Positions 55,418 through 63,740 of a DNA stretch of 64,000 nt are shown piece after piece. Numbering within the stretch: the first letter of the stretch is position 1; every line of letters begins with the position of its first letter. The translations under genes were made by a program, and so were the position numbers. This DNA is from Bacillota bacterium (GTDB lineage: Bacteria; Bacillota; Clostridia; Oscillospirales; Acutalibacteraceae). Location of the stretch: assembly GCA_022706685.1 (NCBI GenBank), contig JAKJCA010000005.1:1-64000 (forward strand), read 5' to 3'. Below the pieces are notes generated by a model that did no database searches, was not told where the DNA came from, and saw nothing but the letters and a program-made list of their open reading frames with translations.

Positions 55418-55825
55418 TCAGGTTTGAGGCGAGCGGGTAAAAATCAGCAATTCGTTGCCGTTGGCATCCAGCAGCGTGAGCGTATCCTCCGCAAGCGAAT
55501 AGCGTTTCACACCGCGCAGCAGTTCAAAATACACCGTTTCCGCAGCCATCGCCTCCGGCGGGCCCGCCATTTCGGTGGAATAAACCGAATCGACGAGCAT
55601 GCGCCCGCCCGGCAGCGCGGCGTAGCGGCCGCCGTAGATGTTGACGGCGGACTGCCCGGAAAAAGTATCCCGCTCAAAGCGCAGGGTAAACGTGTAATCC
55701 TGAGGATTGTGCGCGCTGACCGACCATGCGGCCAGCTCCCACGAGGTCCCCGCGACGCTGCGGGAAGTTAAAAAGCCCGAAAAAAACGTCAGCAGGGAAA
55801 TCAGCATAGCAATTATTCTTTTCAT
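55418..55825 (-). CDS. Exported META-domain (HslJ-like) protein
   Basis: A 135-residue protein with a signal peptide (KRIIAMLISLLTFFSGFL) and a META/HslJ-type domain: GTSWELAAW, FSGQSAVNIYGGRY, STEMAGPPEAM and the ending SLAEDTLTLLDANGNELLIFTR. In E. coli HslJ is linked to novobiocin resistance and heat response; the biochemical role is unknown. ATG 55825 or GTG 55828 may start translation, after AAGGGG. It lies 72 bases downstream of the beta-propeller gene on the same strand and may share the ECF sigma operon. Confidence 0.75.
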   Translation of the reverse strand: MKRIIAMLISLLTFFSGFLTSRSVAGTSWELAAWSVSAHNPQDYTFTLRFERDTFSGQSAVNIYGGRYAALPGGRMLVDSVYSTEMAGPPEAMAAETVYFELLRGVKRYSLAEDTLTLLDANGNELLIFTRSPQT

Positions 55826-55897
55826 CACGCAAATCCCCTTTTTCTCTCTGCCCGCCGGTTGCGGCGCAGCGGAATTACCGTATCATCCGTTTCGTAT

Positions 55898-58114
55898 TCA
55901 GTCTGCCGGCATCACTTCGGGGGCGGTGACCGGCTCGGACCGGCCGCTGCTGTCCACGGTTACGCTTTCCTCTCCGCTTGTGCCGGAACCTTCTTCCGGG
56001 GCAACGCCGGGTTCGGTGGAACCGTCCACCGGCTCGACGGGTTTGGTATAGACATCCATATCCGCGAGCTTGAGTGTACCCAAAAGTTTCCCGTCGGTCA
56101 TAGAGAAAGCGTTGAGTTCAAACGGGGACATGGTATACACCGTATCGTCGATATAGGTGCCGCGCACGATGGAGGCGCCGTAATAAACATCGGCATTGTC
56201 TTTGTACTGTTTGGAATATATCCTCTCGGGAACGATTTTTCCGCCCTCGATACGGATGGTCAGGAAGGAGGATTCGGCTCCATAATAATTCTGGCCGGTG
56301 ATGTAACGCATCACGGGCAGGCCGATCAGGCCCTTCTCGGGATAGAGCATAACGGCTTTATGGTCGTTCGACGCCTCGGAATAGCACTCGCCCTGGATGA
56401 TGTAGGTGTCCGCTTCCTTCGGATTTTCGGGGTCGCTGACGTCGAACAGGGAGAGTTTGACGCCGGGAAGGATCCCGTCTTCATTGCCGTTTTGCCCGAT
56501 GCCCAGCAGGAGGGTGTCGCTGACGGGATGCAGGTAATTCGAAAAACCGGGTATCTTGAGCTCGCCGGCAATAAACGGCTTCTTCGGGTTGTCGAGGTTG
56601 ACGACAAAAAGAGGATCGGTTTGTTCAAAGGTAACCAGATAAGCGGTTTTGCCGATAAAACGGGCGGCAAAAATCCTTTCGCCCTTGGCGATATTCTGCA
56701 CTTTGCCGACGATATTGAGGTCTTTATCAAGAACGAAGACATTGCTGCTCGTGCTTGAACCCCAGCTGCCGTTGGTCGTCGCGATGCGGAAATAGCCGTC
56801 GTATTCGTCCATGGAGAACTGGTTGAGCACCTGGCCGCTGATTTCGCCTTTGCGGATAAACTCGACTTTGCCGCCGCCGATGCTGAATTTATAGATGACG
56901 GTTTTGCCGGCTTGCGCATCCACAGAGGCCACGGTGTCTCCCGCGCCTTCGGCATCCGTTTTCACGGCGGTGTCATAGACGAGGGTTGCGTCCCAAACGC
57001 TTCTGGATACAAAGAGGTTTTCGGCGTTGCAGTAGGCGCTGCCGCCGCCGCCGAGCACCGCCTTTTTGCTGACGTCCGCTTTGAGGTCGTCGAGATTGAG
57101 GCCGGAGACGATGAGGTAGTTGGGTTCCGTTTCGGAGACGACGCTGATGTCCCGGTAATCGATGCTCTCGGTTTTGCCGTCGACCGACACTTCGGGAATG
57201 CAGGCCTCTTCCACCTTGACGCCGCCGTAGACGTAAACGTAATAACTGCTCAGGACATACAATTCGCCGTCAATCAGGCGGGCGGACATAAAATCCCCGT
57301 CCTGTTTGAGTTCCTTGACGAGTTTGGGGTCGGTACGGTCGCCGACGTCGTAGACGGCTGTGCGGCAGGTCGATGAATTGTATACGTCATAATACATGCC
57401 TTCCTCGCCGCTGCGGCTGTAATTGTAGGAAGTGCTGAAGACGACGAGTCTGTCGCCCCGGACGAAAAGCGCCTGCATGGATTCGTTCTCGGACGCTTTG
57501 ATGACCGCGGCTTTTTCGACCGAGCCGCCGGGGCCGGCTTTCGCGATGACCACGCTGTTGCCCGCGAGGGTGTAAAGGTAACTGCCGTCGTTCTTGATGA
57601 TGTCGGGCTCGTCGACGCCTTTGACCTGGACGTTGGTCTCGCCGTACCTGGTATCGCCTCCGCCGCCGGTGGGCGCTCCGTTTTGGCTGGAACCTTCGAG
57701 GGCGTTATCCTGCATCGCCAACTCTTTCCGGCCGTAGCTGAAGTCGAAATAGCCTCTGCCGTTATTCTTCTCGATTTGCTTGAATATGGCAACCAGCTCG
57801 CTGTTGCTGGAGGGGGTATAGGCGTCAAAGTTGTCCGAAACGGTATTTTTGCCGCGGTTGAGCAGCCCCCAGTCCGCGCCGGGCACACCCAGAAACGAAA
57901 CGCTGCCCGCGAGGATTACGAGGGCGGCCGCCGCGAACGCGATACGGCGGACGAGCGGTACCACGATCCTTTTGGCCGGGATAATGTTCCTTTCACGGAT
58001 AGCCCGCACGACATCCGCCGCCGTCGGGGCGCCTGCGGCCGGAGGGGCGGTTTCGTTCGCCGAAAGCCGCCGTTTCAATTCTTCGATTGTTTTTTTATCG
58101 GACTTTTTCATCAT
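55898..58114 (-). CDS. Membrane-anchored beta-propeller protein next to an ECF sigma factor
   Basis: A 738-residue protein with a cytoplasmic N-terminal tail (about 1-60, basic/acidic helix KKTIEELKRRLSA), one transmembrane helix (about 60-80, IAFAAAALVILAGSVSFLG) and a large extracellular beta-propeller domain (family with YGETNVQVKGVDEPDIIKNDGSYLY). The acidic, Ser/Pro-rich C-terminus (after about 690) is disordered. Start ATG 58114 has AGAGG 5 bases upstream; the sigma factor gene ends 12 bases earlier. The layout, sigma factor followed by a single-pass protein with a cytoplasmic tail, is that of an anti-sigma factor, but no zinc-binding HxxxCxxC motif is seen in the tail. Confidence 0.8.
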   Translation of the reverse strand: MMKKSDKKTIEELKRRLSANETAPPAAGAPTAADVVRAIRERNIIPAKRIVVPLVRRIAFAAAALVILAGSVSFLGVPGADWGLLNRGKNTVSDNFDAYTPSSNSELVAIFKQIEKNNGRGYFDFSYGRKELAMQDNALEGSSQNGAPTGGGGDTRYGETNVQVKGVDEPDIIKNDGSYLYTLAGNSVVIAKAGPGGSVEKAAVIKASENESMQALFVRGDRLVVFSTSYNYSRSGEEGMYYDVYNSSTCRTAVYDVGDRTDPKLVKELKQDGDFMSARLIDGELYVLSSYYVYVYGGVKVEEACIPEVSVDGKTESIDYRDISVVSETEPNYLIVSGLNLDDLKADVSKKAVLGGGGSAYCNAENLFVSRSVWDATLVYDTAVKTDAEGAGDTVASVDAQAGKTVIYKFSIGGGKVEFIRKGEISGQVLNQFSMDEYDGYFRIATTNGSWGSSTSSNVFVLDKDLNIVGKVQNIAKGERIFAARFIGKTAYLVTFEQTDPLFVVNLDNPKKPFIAGELKIPGFSNYLHPVSDTLLLGIGQNGNEDGILPGVKLSLFDVSDPENPKEADTYIIQGECYSEASNDHKAVMLYPEKGLIGLPVMRYITGQNYYGAESSFLTIRIEGGKIVPERIYSKQYKDNADVYYGASIVRGTYIDDTVYTMSPFELNAFSMTDGKLLGTLKLADMDVYTKPVEPVDGSTEPGVAPEEGSGTSGEESVTVDSSGRSEPVTAPEVMPAD

Positions 58115-58126
58115 AAGCACCTCTTG

Positions 58127-58651
58127 TCACGGTTCAAGTTCTGCGCGCATTTTTTTCAGCGCTCTGGATAGTTTCGAGCGGACGGTCGCGGAGGGAAGGT
58201 CAAGGACCCCTGCAATCTCCCGGCTGTTGTAGCCGGCAATGACACACAAAAAGACGATTTGCCGCTCTTGTTCGCCGAGTTTCGCAAGCGCGCAGGAGAG
58301 TTCCTGGGACAGCACGGGGTCGGAGGGGGCAGGTTCGAGGGATTCTTCGGCTGTCTCCTGCAGTTCTTCGGTCAGCCTTTCGCGTTTGAGGTCGGAAAAA
58401 TACTTTTTACAGCAGTTGGACAGGATTTTGAAAAACCAGATTTTGAAGGCCTTTTCATCGCGCAGATTGCGAATCTGAGAGAATGCCGAGCAAGCGGCGT
58501 CCTGAACGGCGTCCGAAGCGTAGGATGCGCTGCCAAGCACGCAGCAGGCGTAACGGTACAATTCCCCGGCGTACATTTCGTAGAGTTTGCCGAATGCCTC
58601 GACATCGCCCGCTTTGGCAAGAACCGCGAGGCCCGTCATCGCGTTTTCCAT
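58127..58651 (-). CDS. ECF-subfamily RNA polymerase sigma factor
   Basis: A 174-residue sigma factor with region 2 (about 10-80: VEAFGKLYEMYAGELYRYACCVLG, then DAVQDAACSAFSQI) and region 4 (about 120-172: LGEQERQIVFLCVIAGYNSREIAGVLDLPSATVRSKLSRALKKM). The linker of about 40 residues is as in ECF factors. It would direct transcription of envelope-response genes. ATG 58651 follows AGGGG by 7 bases; the longer upstream frame lacks a ribosome site. It is the first gene of the operon with the beta-propeller protein. Confidence 0.92.
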   Translation of the reverse strand: MENAMTGLAVLAKAGDVEAFGKLYEMYAGELYRYACCVLGSASYASDAVQDAACSAFSQIRNLRDEKAFKIWFFKILSNCCKKYFSDLKRERLTEELQETAEESLEPAPSDPVLSQELSCALAKLGEQERQIVFLCVIAGYNSREIAGVLDLPSATVRSKLSRALKKMRAELEP

Positions 58652-58825
58652 GATACTGCCCCTTTTTCTTCCCTCATTGATTAAGTGTCGAAAAACCGCC
58701 CCGGTGTTGCGTCCGGCGAACCGATATTTTTGAACCGGTGACTTATGGTTATTATAATACGATTCCGCGTAAAAAATACAGGACTGTTTAACCGGCAGGG
58801 TTTTCTCGCCGCCGCGGCCTTTCGC

Positions 58826-58854
58826 TTGTGCGGGCAAAGGCCCCGCTGTATAAT
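58826..58854 (+). promoter_or_regulatory. Promoter for the PdaA-like gene
   Basis: TTGTGC (58826-58831), 17 bases, perfect TATAAT (58849-58854), 19 bases before the GTG start. Confidence 0.65.
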
Positions 58855-58873
58855 ATTTCCGGGGGTGAATCCC

Positions 58874-59920
58874 GTGAAAAAAAGCCTATGCGCCCTGCTG
58901 GTAATGCTGGTTGTATTCGCCTGCTGCTCCTGCTCGCTTTTGGACGGCGGCGAAACGACTGGGACGGAAACCGGAACAAGCCCTTCCGCAACAAACACCG
59001 TCCCCGCGACGACGGCTCCCGCGCAGACCGAAACGACAACAGCCGCAAGCACCGCACCGCCGGTAACAACGACAAAGGCGGCGACAACGCAGCCGACGAC
59101 GACAACAACAACTGCCGCGACGCAACCGGCGTCAACGACAAGCGCCAACTATTCCACCTACACGGGATACGCGCCCTTGCCGGAACGTACGCTCAAGGTG
59201 ACGGACCCGGACAATACTCGCGGCCTGTCCGTAAACAAAAACGGCTATGATTTCGGACTGGCGCCAAACGCGCAGCGGCCTCAGGTGTCTGTCAACCACC
59301 AGAAATATTTCGATTCGAAAGGGTTCAACGCCCTCTCGATTGATATCAAGCACAACGGCAAAATCCTTTACCTGACTTTTGACTGCGGCTATGAAAACGG
59401 CTATACGGAAAAAATACTCGATACACTTAAGGCCAAGAAGGTGCCCTCGGCGTTTTTCTGCACGCTGAGTTTCATCAAAGACCAGCCCGCCATCGCCGCC
59501 AGAATGATCAAAGAAGGCCACATCCTCGGCAACCACTCGGCGACGCACGGCTCTTTCCCCGATATGAGCCGGACGGAAATGGCCCTTGAAATCCAGCAGT
59601 GCGACAATTACCTACGCCGGTATTTCGGCTACAGCGAACCGTATTTCCGCTTCCCCGCCGGAGAATACTCCGACTGCGCGCTCGACCTGGTCAGCGGTAT
59701 CGGGTATCAGTCGGTGTTCTGGTCGGTCGCTTATGCGGACTGGGACCCCGCCAACCAGAAAGGCCGGCAGTTCGCCTTTGATACGGTCACCTCGCGCCTT
59801 CATCCAGGCGCGGTCATTTTGCTGCACGCCGTCTCCAAAGACAACGCCGCGGCGCTCGGCGACATCATCGACTGGGCGCGCCAAGAAGGATACGAATTCC
59901 GATCGTTAAGGTCGTATTAA
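58874..59920 (+). CDS. PdaA-like polysaccharide deacetylase lipoprotein
   Basis: A 348-residue NodB-fold deacetylase anchored by a lipobox (VFACCSCS) after a short signal. Residues about 30-90 form a Thr-rich linker (TTT and TTKAATTQ runs) that probably spans the wall. The catalytic domain has YLTFDCGYENGYTEKILDTL, HILGNHSATHGSF (metal His pair), FRFPAGEYS and VILLHAVSKDN. This matches PdaA-type enzymes acting on muramic acid in Bacillus spore cortex, where TFDnGYENGYT is conserved. A de-N-acetylase acting on peptidoglycan is therefore likely; a spore cortex role is inference. GGGGGTGA precedes GTG 58874. Confidence 0.88.
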   Translation: MKKSLCALLVMLVVFACCSCSLLDGGETTGTETGTSPSATNTVPATTAPAQTETTTAASTAPPVTTTKAATTQPTTTTTTAATQPASTTSANYSTYTGYAPLPERTLKVTDPDNTRGLSVNKNGYDFGLAPNAQRPQVSVNHQKYFDSKGFNALSIDIKHNGKILYLTFDCGYENGYTEKILDTLKAKKVPSAFFCTLSFIKDQPAIAARMIKEGHILGNHSATHGSFPDMSRTEMALEIQQCDNYLRRYFGYSEPYFRFPAGEYSDCALDLVSGIGYQSVFWSVAYADWDPANQKGRQFAFDTVTSRLHPGAVILLHAVSKDNAAALGDIIDWARQEGYEFRSLRSY

Positions 59921-59967
59921 AAAGGGGGAACCGAAACCTTCGCCGGCCGTTTGGTTTTCACGCAGAA

Positions 59968-59999
59968 AACCGCCCGTCTCCCGGGGGAGGCGGGCGGTT
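59968..59999. terminator. Bidirectional hairpin terminator
   Basis: AACCGCCCG (59968-59976) and CGGGCGGTT (59991-59999), with an inner CTCC/GGAG pairing around CGGG. TTGTTTG follows on the plus strand and TTTTCTG on the minus strand. Confidence 0.7.
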
Positions 60000-60017
60000 G
60001 TTTGACAATGCTGCGAA

Positions 60018-61163
60018 TCAGCCGAGGGCTCTGACTTTTGCCACGCCCTCGATGGCTTCTAGGTCGGCGAGGCAGATGTCGCCGTCGGCGTCAACGACGG
60101 TGTAAGCCCAGCCTTTTTTGGCTCCGGTCACCATCGAGGTGACCAGCAGGCAGGTGAAAAACGAGGCGACGGACTCCTGAACGGCTTTGTCGTCGGCATG
60201 AATAATGCAGAATCTTTTTTTGAAAGTGTCGGGCAGTTTGGTATCGGGCAGGTTGACAGAGTTTTTAATTTCGCCTCTTTCGAGATAGGCGATCAGCTCG
60301 TCGGCCGCCATCACCGCACAGTTGTCCTCGCTTTCGGGGGTCGATGCGCCGAGATGCGGAATCGCGACGACACCCTTGACGCCGATCTGCTCGTCGGTGG
60401 GGAAGTCGGTCACGTAGGCCGAGGCCTTGCCGTTTTCGAGAGCCGCAACCATATCCGCTGAGGCAACCAGCTCGCCACGGGCAAAGTTGAGGATACGCAC
60501 GCCGTCTTTCATCTTGGTGAACGTTTCGGCGTTAATCATACCTCTGGTTTTATCATTGAGCGGCGCGTGCAGGGAGATATAGTCCGCCTGCGCGTAAAGT
60601 TCGTCGAGGCCGGCCATCGTGACGGGAACTTTAAGATTCGCCGCGGCGGTTTCGCTGAGATAGGGATCGAAGGCGATGATTTTCATCCCCAGCGCAAAGG
60701 CGGCTTCCGCCACCAGGACGCCGATGGCGCCCAGGCCGATGATGCCGAGGGTTTTACCCGCAATCTCCGGCCCCTCGAAGGACGACTTGCCTTTTTCGAC
60801 CAGTTTGCCGACTTCGTCGCCCTTGCCCTTGAGGGTTTTGCACCAGTCGAGCGAATCCGCGATTTTGCGCGAGGCCAGCAGCAGCGAGCAGATGACCAGT
60901 TCCTTGACGGCGTTGGCATTGGCGCCCGGGGTGTTGAAAACGGCGATGCCTTTTTGGCTGCACAATTCGACGGGGATGTTGTTGACGCCTGCGCCGGCCC
61001 GCGCGATGGCGGCAAGGCTTGCGGGAAGTTCCATCTCGTGCATGGAGGCCGAGCGGACCATCACGGCGTCGGGGTCGGCAATATCTTCGCCGACGGTGTA
61101 CTTCTCATCGAACCTGGCGATGCCGAATTTGGATATCTTGTTGAGCGTCAGTATTTTATACAT
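60018..61163 (-). CDS. serA: D-3-phosphoglycerate dehydrogenase
   Basis: A 381-residue dehydrogenase for the first step of serine synthesis. The NAD-binding domain shows LGIIGLGAIGVLVAEAAFALGMKIIAFDPYL, catalytic Arg in NFARGELVASADM, and His in VAIPHLGASTPESEDNC. The C-terminus (about 310-381) is a short regulatory ACT-like part (FCIIHADDKAVQESVASF). The usual second regulatory domain of long PHGDH is absent, as in the clostridial short form. It lies 25 bases after serC in one transcript. Confidence 0.94.
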   Translation of the reverse strand: MYKILTLNKISKFGIARFDEKYTVGEDIADPDAVMVRSASMHEMELPASLAAIARAGAGVNNIPVELCSQKGIAVFNTPGANANAVKELVICSLLLASRKIADSLDWCKTLKGKGDEVGKLVEKGKSSFEGPEIAGKTLGIIGLGAIGVLVAEAAFALGMKIIAFDPYLSETAAANLKVPVTMAGLDELYAQADYISLHAPLNDKTRGMINAETFTKMKDGVRILNFARGELVASADMVAALENGKASAYVTDFPTDEQIGVKGVVAIPHLGASTPESEDNCAVMAADELIAYLERGEIKNSVNLPDTKLPDTFKKRFCIIHADDKAVQESVASFFTCLLVTSMVTGAKKGWAYTVVDADGDICLADLEAIEGVAKVRALG

Positions 61164-61188
61164 GGCTTTTCCTTTCCTTCGAATACGG

Positions 61189-62274
61189 TCATGCGTTGTT
61201 TTTCTCGAAATCTTTCATGAACTCGACGAGCTTCTCGACGCCTTCGATCGGCATCGCGTTGTAAATGGAAGCCCTCATGCCGCCGACTGAACGGTGGCCT
61301 TTGAGGTTGACAAAACCGGCCGCAGAGGCGGCTTTGACGAACTTGTCGTTGAGTTCCTCGCTGGGAGCGACAAACGTAACGTTCATCATCGAGCGGTCTT
61401 CGGGGACGACGGGATTGGTGAACATCGCGCTGGAATCGAGGAAATCGTAAAGGATTTTCGCTTTCTTCTGGTTGTGGGCTTTCATCGCCTCAAGGCCGCC
61501 GACGTCGTTTTTGATCCATTCGAGCATGAGTTTGCAGATGTAGATGGACCAGCAGGGCGGCGTGTTGTACATCGAGTCGTTGTCGGCCATAATCTTCAGG
61601 TCGAGCATGGTGGGCGTCTCCGGCCGGGCGTTGCCCAGCAGGTCTTCGCGCACAATGACGACGGTCAGGCCGGCGGGGGCGACGTTCTTCTGCGCGCCGC
61701 CGAAAATCAGGCCGAATTTGGAAACATCCATCGGTTCGGACAGGAAGCATGAGGAAACATCGGCTACCAGCGGAACGGAGCCCGTGTCGGGCAGCGTTTT
61801 GTAGCAGGTGCCGAAAATGGTGTTGTTCATGCAGATGTAGACATAGTCCGCGTCGGGCCTGAAATCGTCTTTGCCGAGTTTGGGGATGTAGGAAAAGGTT
61901 TTGTCCTTTGATGAAGCCGCCACACGGATATCGCCGTACTTTTTGGCTTCTTCATACGCTTTGGTGGCGAACTGGCCGGTCACGACATAATCCGCTTTGC
62001 CGGAACCGTTGAGCAGGTTCATCGGAATGGCCGCGAACTGCGTCGAGGCGCCGCCTTGCAGAAAGAGGATTTTGTAGTTGTCGGGCACCGAGAGGATCTC
62101 GCGGAACAGCGAGTTGGCGCCGAAAATGATTTCTTCGTAGACTTTTGATCGGTGAGACATCTCCATGACCGACTGGCCGCTGCCCTTGTAATCGAGCATC
62201 TCGGCGGCCGCCCTGTTGAGCACGCTTTCGGGCAGCATGGATGGACCGGCTGAAAAATTGTACACTCTGGCCAT
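61189..62274 (-). CDS. serC: Phosphoserine aminotransferase
   Basis: A 361-residue PLP enzyme making phosphoserine. It opens RVYNFSAGPSMLPESVLNRA, as SerC does. The PLP lysine lies in LIFGGAQKNVAPAGLTVVIVRED, and HRSVGGMRASIYNAMPIEGVE ends the family pattern. AGGAGGTAACAAA precedes ATG 62274. SerB is not in the window. It is first in the operon with serA and has its own promoter. Confidence 0.95.
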   Translation of the reverse strand: MARVYNFSAGPSMLPESVLNRAAAEMLDYKGSGQSVMEMSHRSKVYEEIIFGANSLFREILSVPDNYKILFLQGGASTQFAAIPMNLLNGSGKADYVVTGQFATKAYEEAKKYGDIRVAASSKDKTFSYIPKLGKDDFRPDADYVYICMNNTIFGTCYKTLPDTGSVPLVADVSSCFLSEPMDVSKFGLIFGGAQKNVAPAGLTVVIVREDLLGNARPETPTMLDLKIMADNDSMYNTPPCWSIYICKLMLEWIKNDVGGLEAMKAHNQKKAKILYDFLDSSAMFTNPVVPEDRSMMNVTFVAPSEELNDKFVKAASAAGFVNLKGHRSVGGMRASIYNAMPIEGVEKLVEFMKDFEKNNA

Positions 62275-62311
62275 TTTGTTACCTCCTGTTTTTTCATAAC
62301 ATCCGCGCTTT

Positions 62312-62342
62312 TGCCGGTGCCTGGCCTGCGCCGGCAAAACGA
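62312..62342 (-). promoter_or_regulatory. Hairpin in the serC leader
   Basis: TTTTGCCGG and CCGGCAAAA form a 9-bp inverted repeat around a 13-base loop, in the leader between the serC promoter and ribosome site. It is too short to name as a riboswitch. Confidence 0.4.
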
Positions 62343-62354
62343 TAAATTGCTATC

Positions 62355-62384
62355 ATTATAAAGCCGCGAAAGCAAACGCGTCAA
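62355..62384 (-). promoter_or_regulatory. Sigma-A promoter of serC-serA
   Basis: TTGACG (62384-62379), 18 bases, perfect TATAAT (62360-62355), about 80 bases before the ATG. Confidence 0.65.
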
Positions 62385-62463
62385 TAGGAAAAACAGATAA
62401 TCCGGCCGGCGCGCGGACCCGGCCCGCGCAGGCAAAAAAGCATCAAAACGCAGCCCCGCGCAC

Positions 62464-62493
62464 TTGTGCGGCGGCGGCGCGCGGGTATATAAT
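62464..62493 (+). promoter_or_regulatory. Promoter for the DUF3048 lipoprotein
   Basis: TTGTGC (62464-62469), 18 bases, TATAAT (62488-62493), 38 bases before the ATG. The same -35 hexamer occurs before the PdaA-like gene. Confidence 0.55.
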
Positions 62494-62531
62494 TGACAAC
62501 AACACAATAAACGCAACGAGAGGTAGCAGCG

Positions 62532-63638
62532 ATGAATTCCAAACCCCTTTTCTCCCGCTTCCTGCGCCGCGGCGCGGCCTTGCTCCTGGCGTCGGTCATC
62601 GCGGCAGGCGGCCTGTCCGCAGCCGGCTGCGGCAAAGAAAACGGCGAAACCACCGGTTCAACGGCCGGTCAAACGACCGTCGAAGAAACCACGGCGCCTC
62701 CCCGCGGATACATGAACCCGCTGACCGGCTTTTACGGGATGAACGAAGCGGCTGTGGGTAAAAGGCCCGTCGCGGTGGTCATCAACAACGCTCCGCCCGC
62801 CCGGCCGCAGTGGGGTTTGTGTTCGCCGGACATCGTTGTCGAGGGCATGGTGGAAGGCGGTATTACGCGCATGCTCTGGCTTTATGCCGACTGGGCCCAA
62901 ATCCCGAAAGTCGGCTCGATGCGCAGCGCCAGGCATGATTTTGTGGAGATTGCCGAGGGGCTTGACGCGATTTTCTTCCATTGGGGCGGCAGTATCTACG
63001 CTTATGACGCGATGAAAAAGAGAAACGTCGACCACGTCGACGGCACGGCGGATGCCGGCCGCTACTTCTTCCGCGACAGGTCGCGCGGCGTCGCCATAGA
63101 GCATACGGGTTATACGACCGGCGAAAGCATCGTCGACGCGATCGAAGCAAAAAAATTCAGGACCCGGATGAACCCCGGCTACGAAAGCCCCTTCCTCTTC
63201 GCCGAGGAAGAAGCACCGCTCTCTTTTACGCTCGGCTGCGAAAGCGCCTCGTTTGTTTTTTCAGATTCTTACCGCCATGAGTTCCGTTATGACGGCGAAA
63301 CGCAGACCTATTTCAACTATCTCAACAAAAAACCGATGGCCCAGGACGGCGGCAAGCAGATGGAAGTGAAAAATGTCATCGTGCTGTATTGCCCCGTCAA
63401 GCCGATGGGCGACAGGGCCGGCTGCATCGATATGAATCTGACGGGCGGGACGGGTTTTTACGCCGTTAACGGAACCTATGAGCCGCTTACCTGGAAAAAA
63501 GGCGGTCCCGGCGATATGCTGAAAATGTTCGACCCGGCCGGGAAACCTCTGACGCTCAACCCCGGCAAGTCCTATATCGGTTTTGTGCCGAAAAGCAACG
63601 AGGCAAAAACCGTGATAACGCCCGCGGCGCAGCCGTAA
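62532..63638 (+). CDS. DUF3048 (YerB-like) lipoprotein
   Basis: A 368-residue exported lipoprotein: the signal peptide ends LSAAGC and is followed by a Thr-rich linker. DUF3048 landmarks are MNPLTGF, KRPVAVVINNAPPARPQWGL, DIVVEGMVEGGITRMLWLY, KVGSMRSARHDFVEIAEGLDAIFFHWGGS and the C-terminal VIVLYCPV plus GGTGFYAVNGTYEPLTWKKG. YerB of Bacillus has no settled function; the fold suggests cell wall binding. Only one upstream start fits, ATG 62532, after GAGAGG. It is bounded by a strong terminator. Confidence 0.9.
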   Translation: MNSKPLFSRFLRRGAALLLASVIAAGGLSAAGCGKENGETTGSTAGQTTVEETTAPPRGYMNPLTGFYGMNEAAVGKRPVAVVINNAPPARPQWGLCSPDIVVEGMVEGGITRMLWLYADWAQIPKVGSMRSARHDFVEIAEGLDAIFFHWGGSIYAYDAMKKRNVDHVDGTADAGRYFFRDRSRGVAIEHTGYTTGESIVDAIEAKKFRTRMNPGYESPFLFAEEEAPLSFTLGCESASFVFSDSYRHEFRYDGETQTYFNYLNKKPMAQDGGKQMEVKNVIVLYCPVKPMGDRAGCIDMNLTGGTGFYAVNGTYEPLTWKKGGPGDMLKMFDPAGKPLTLNPGKSYIGFVPKSNEAKTVITPAAQP

Positions 63639-63654
63639 ACCGCCTAATCAACCG

Positions 63655-63691
63655 AAAAAAACGCGTACAGAAAGCTCCTGTACGCGTTTTT
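63655..63691. terminator. Bidirectional intrinsic terminator
   Basis: AAAAACGCGTACAG (63657-63670) and CTGTACGCGTTTTT (63678-63691) form a 14-bp stem with a 7-base loop, serving the DUF3048 gene and aspS. Confidence 0.85.
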
Positions 63692-63740
63692 CATCGTGGA
63701 AAGTCTCCGGCGCGGCCGCTCGGAACAGCCCGGTTGCGTT

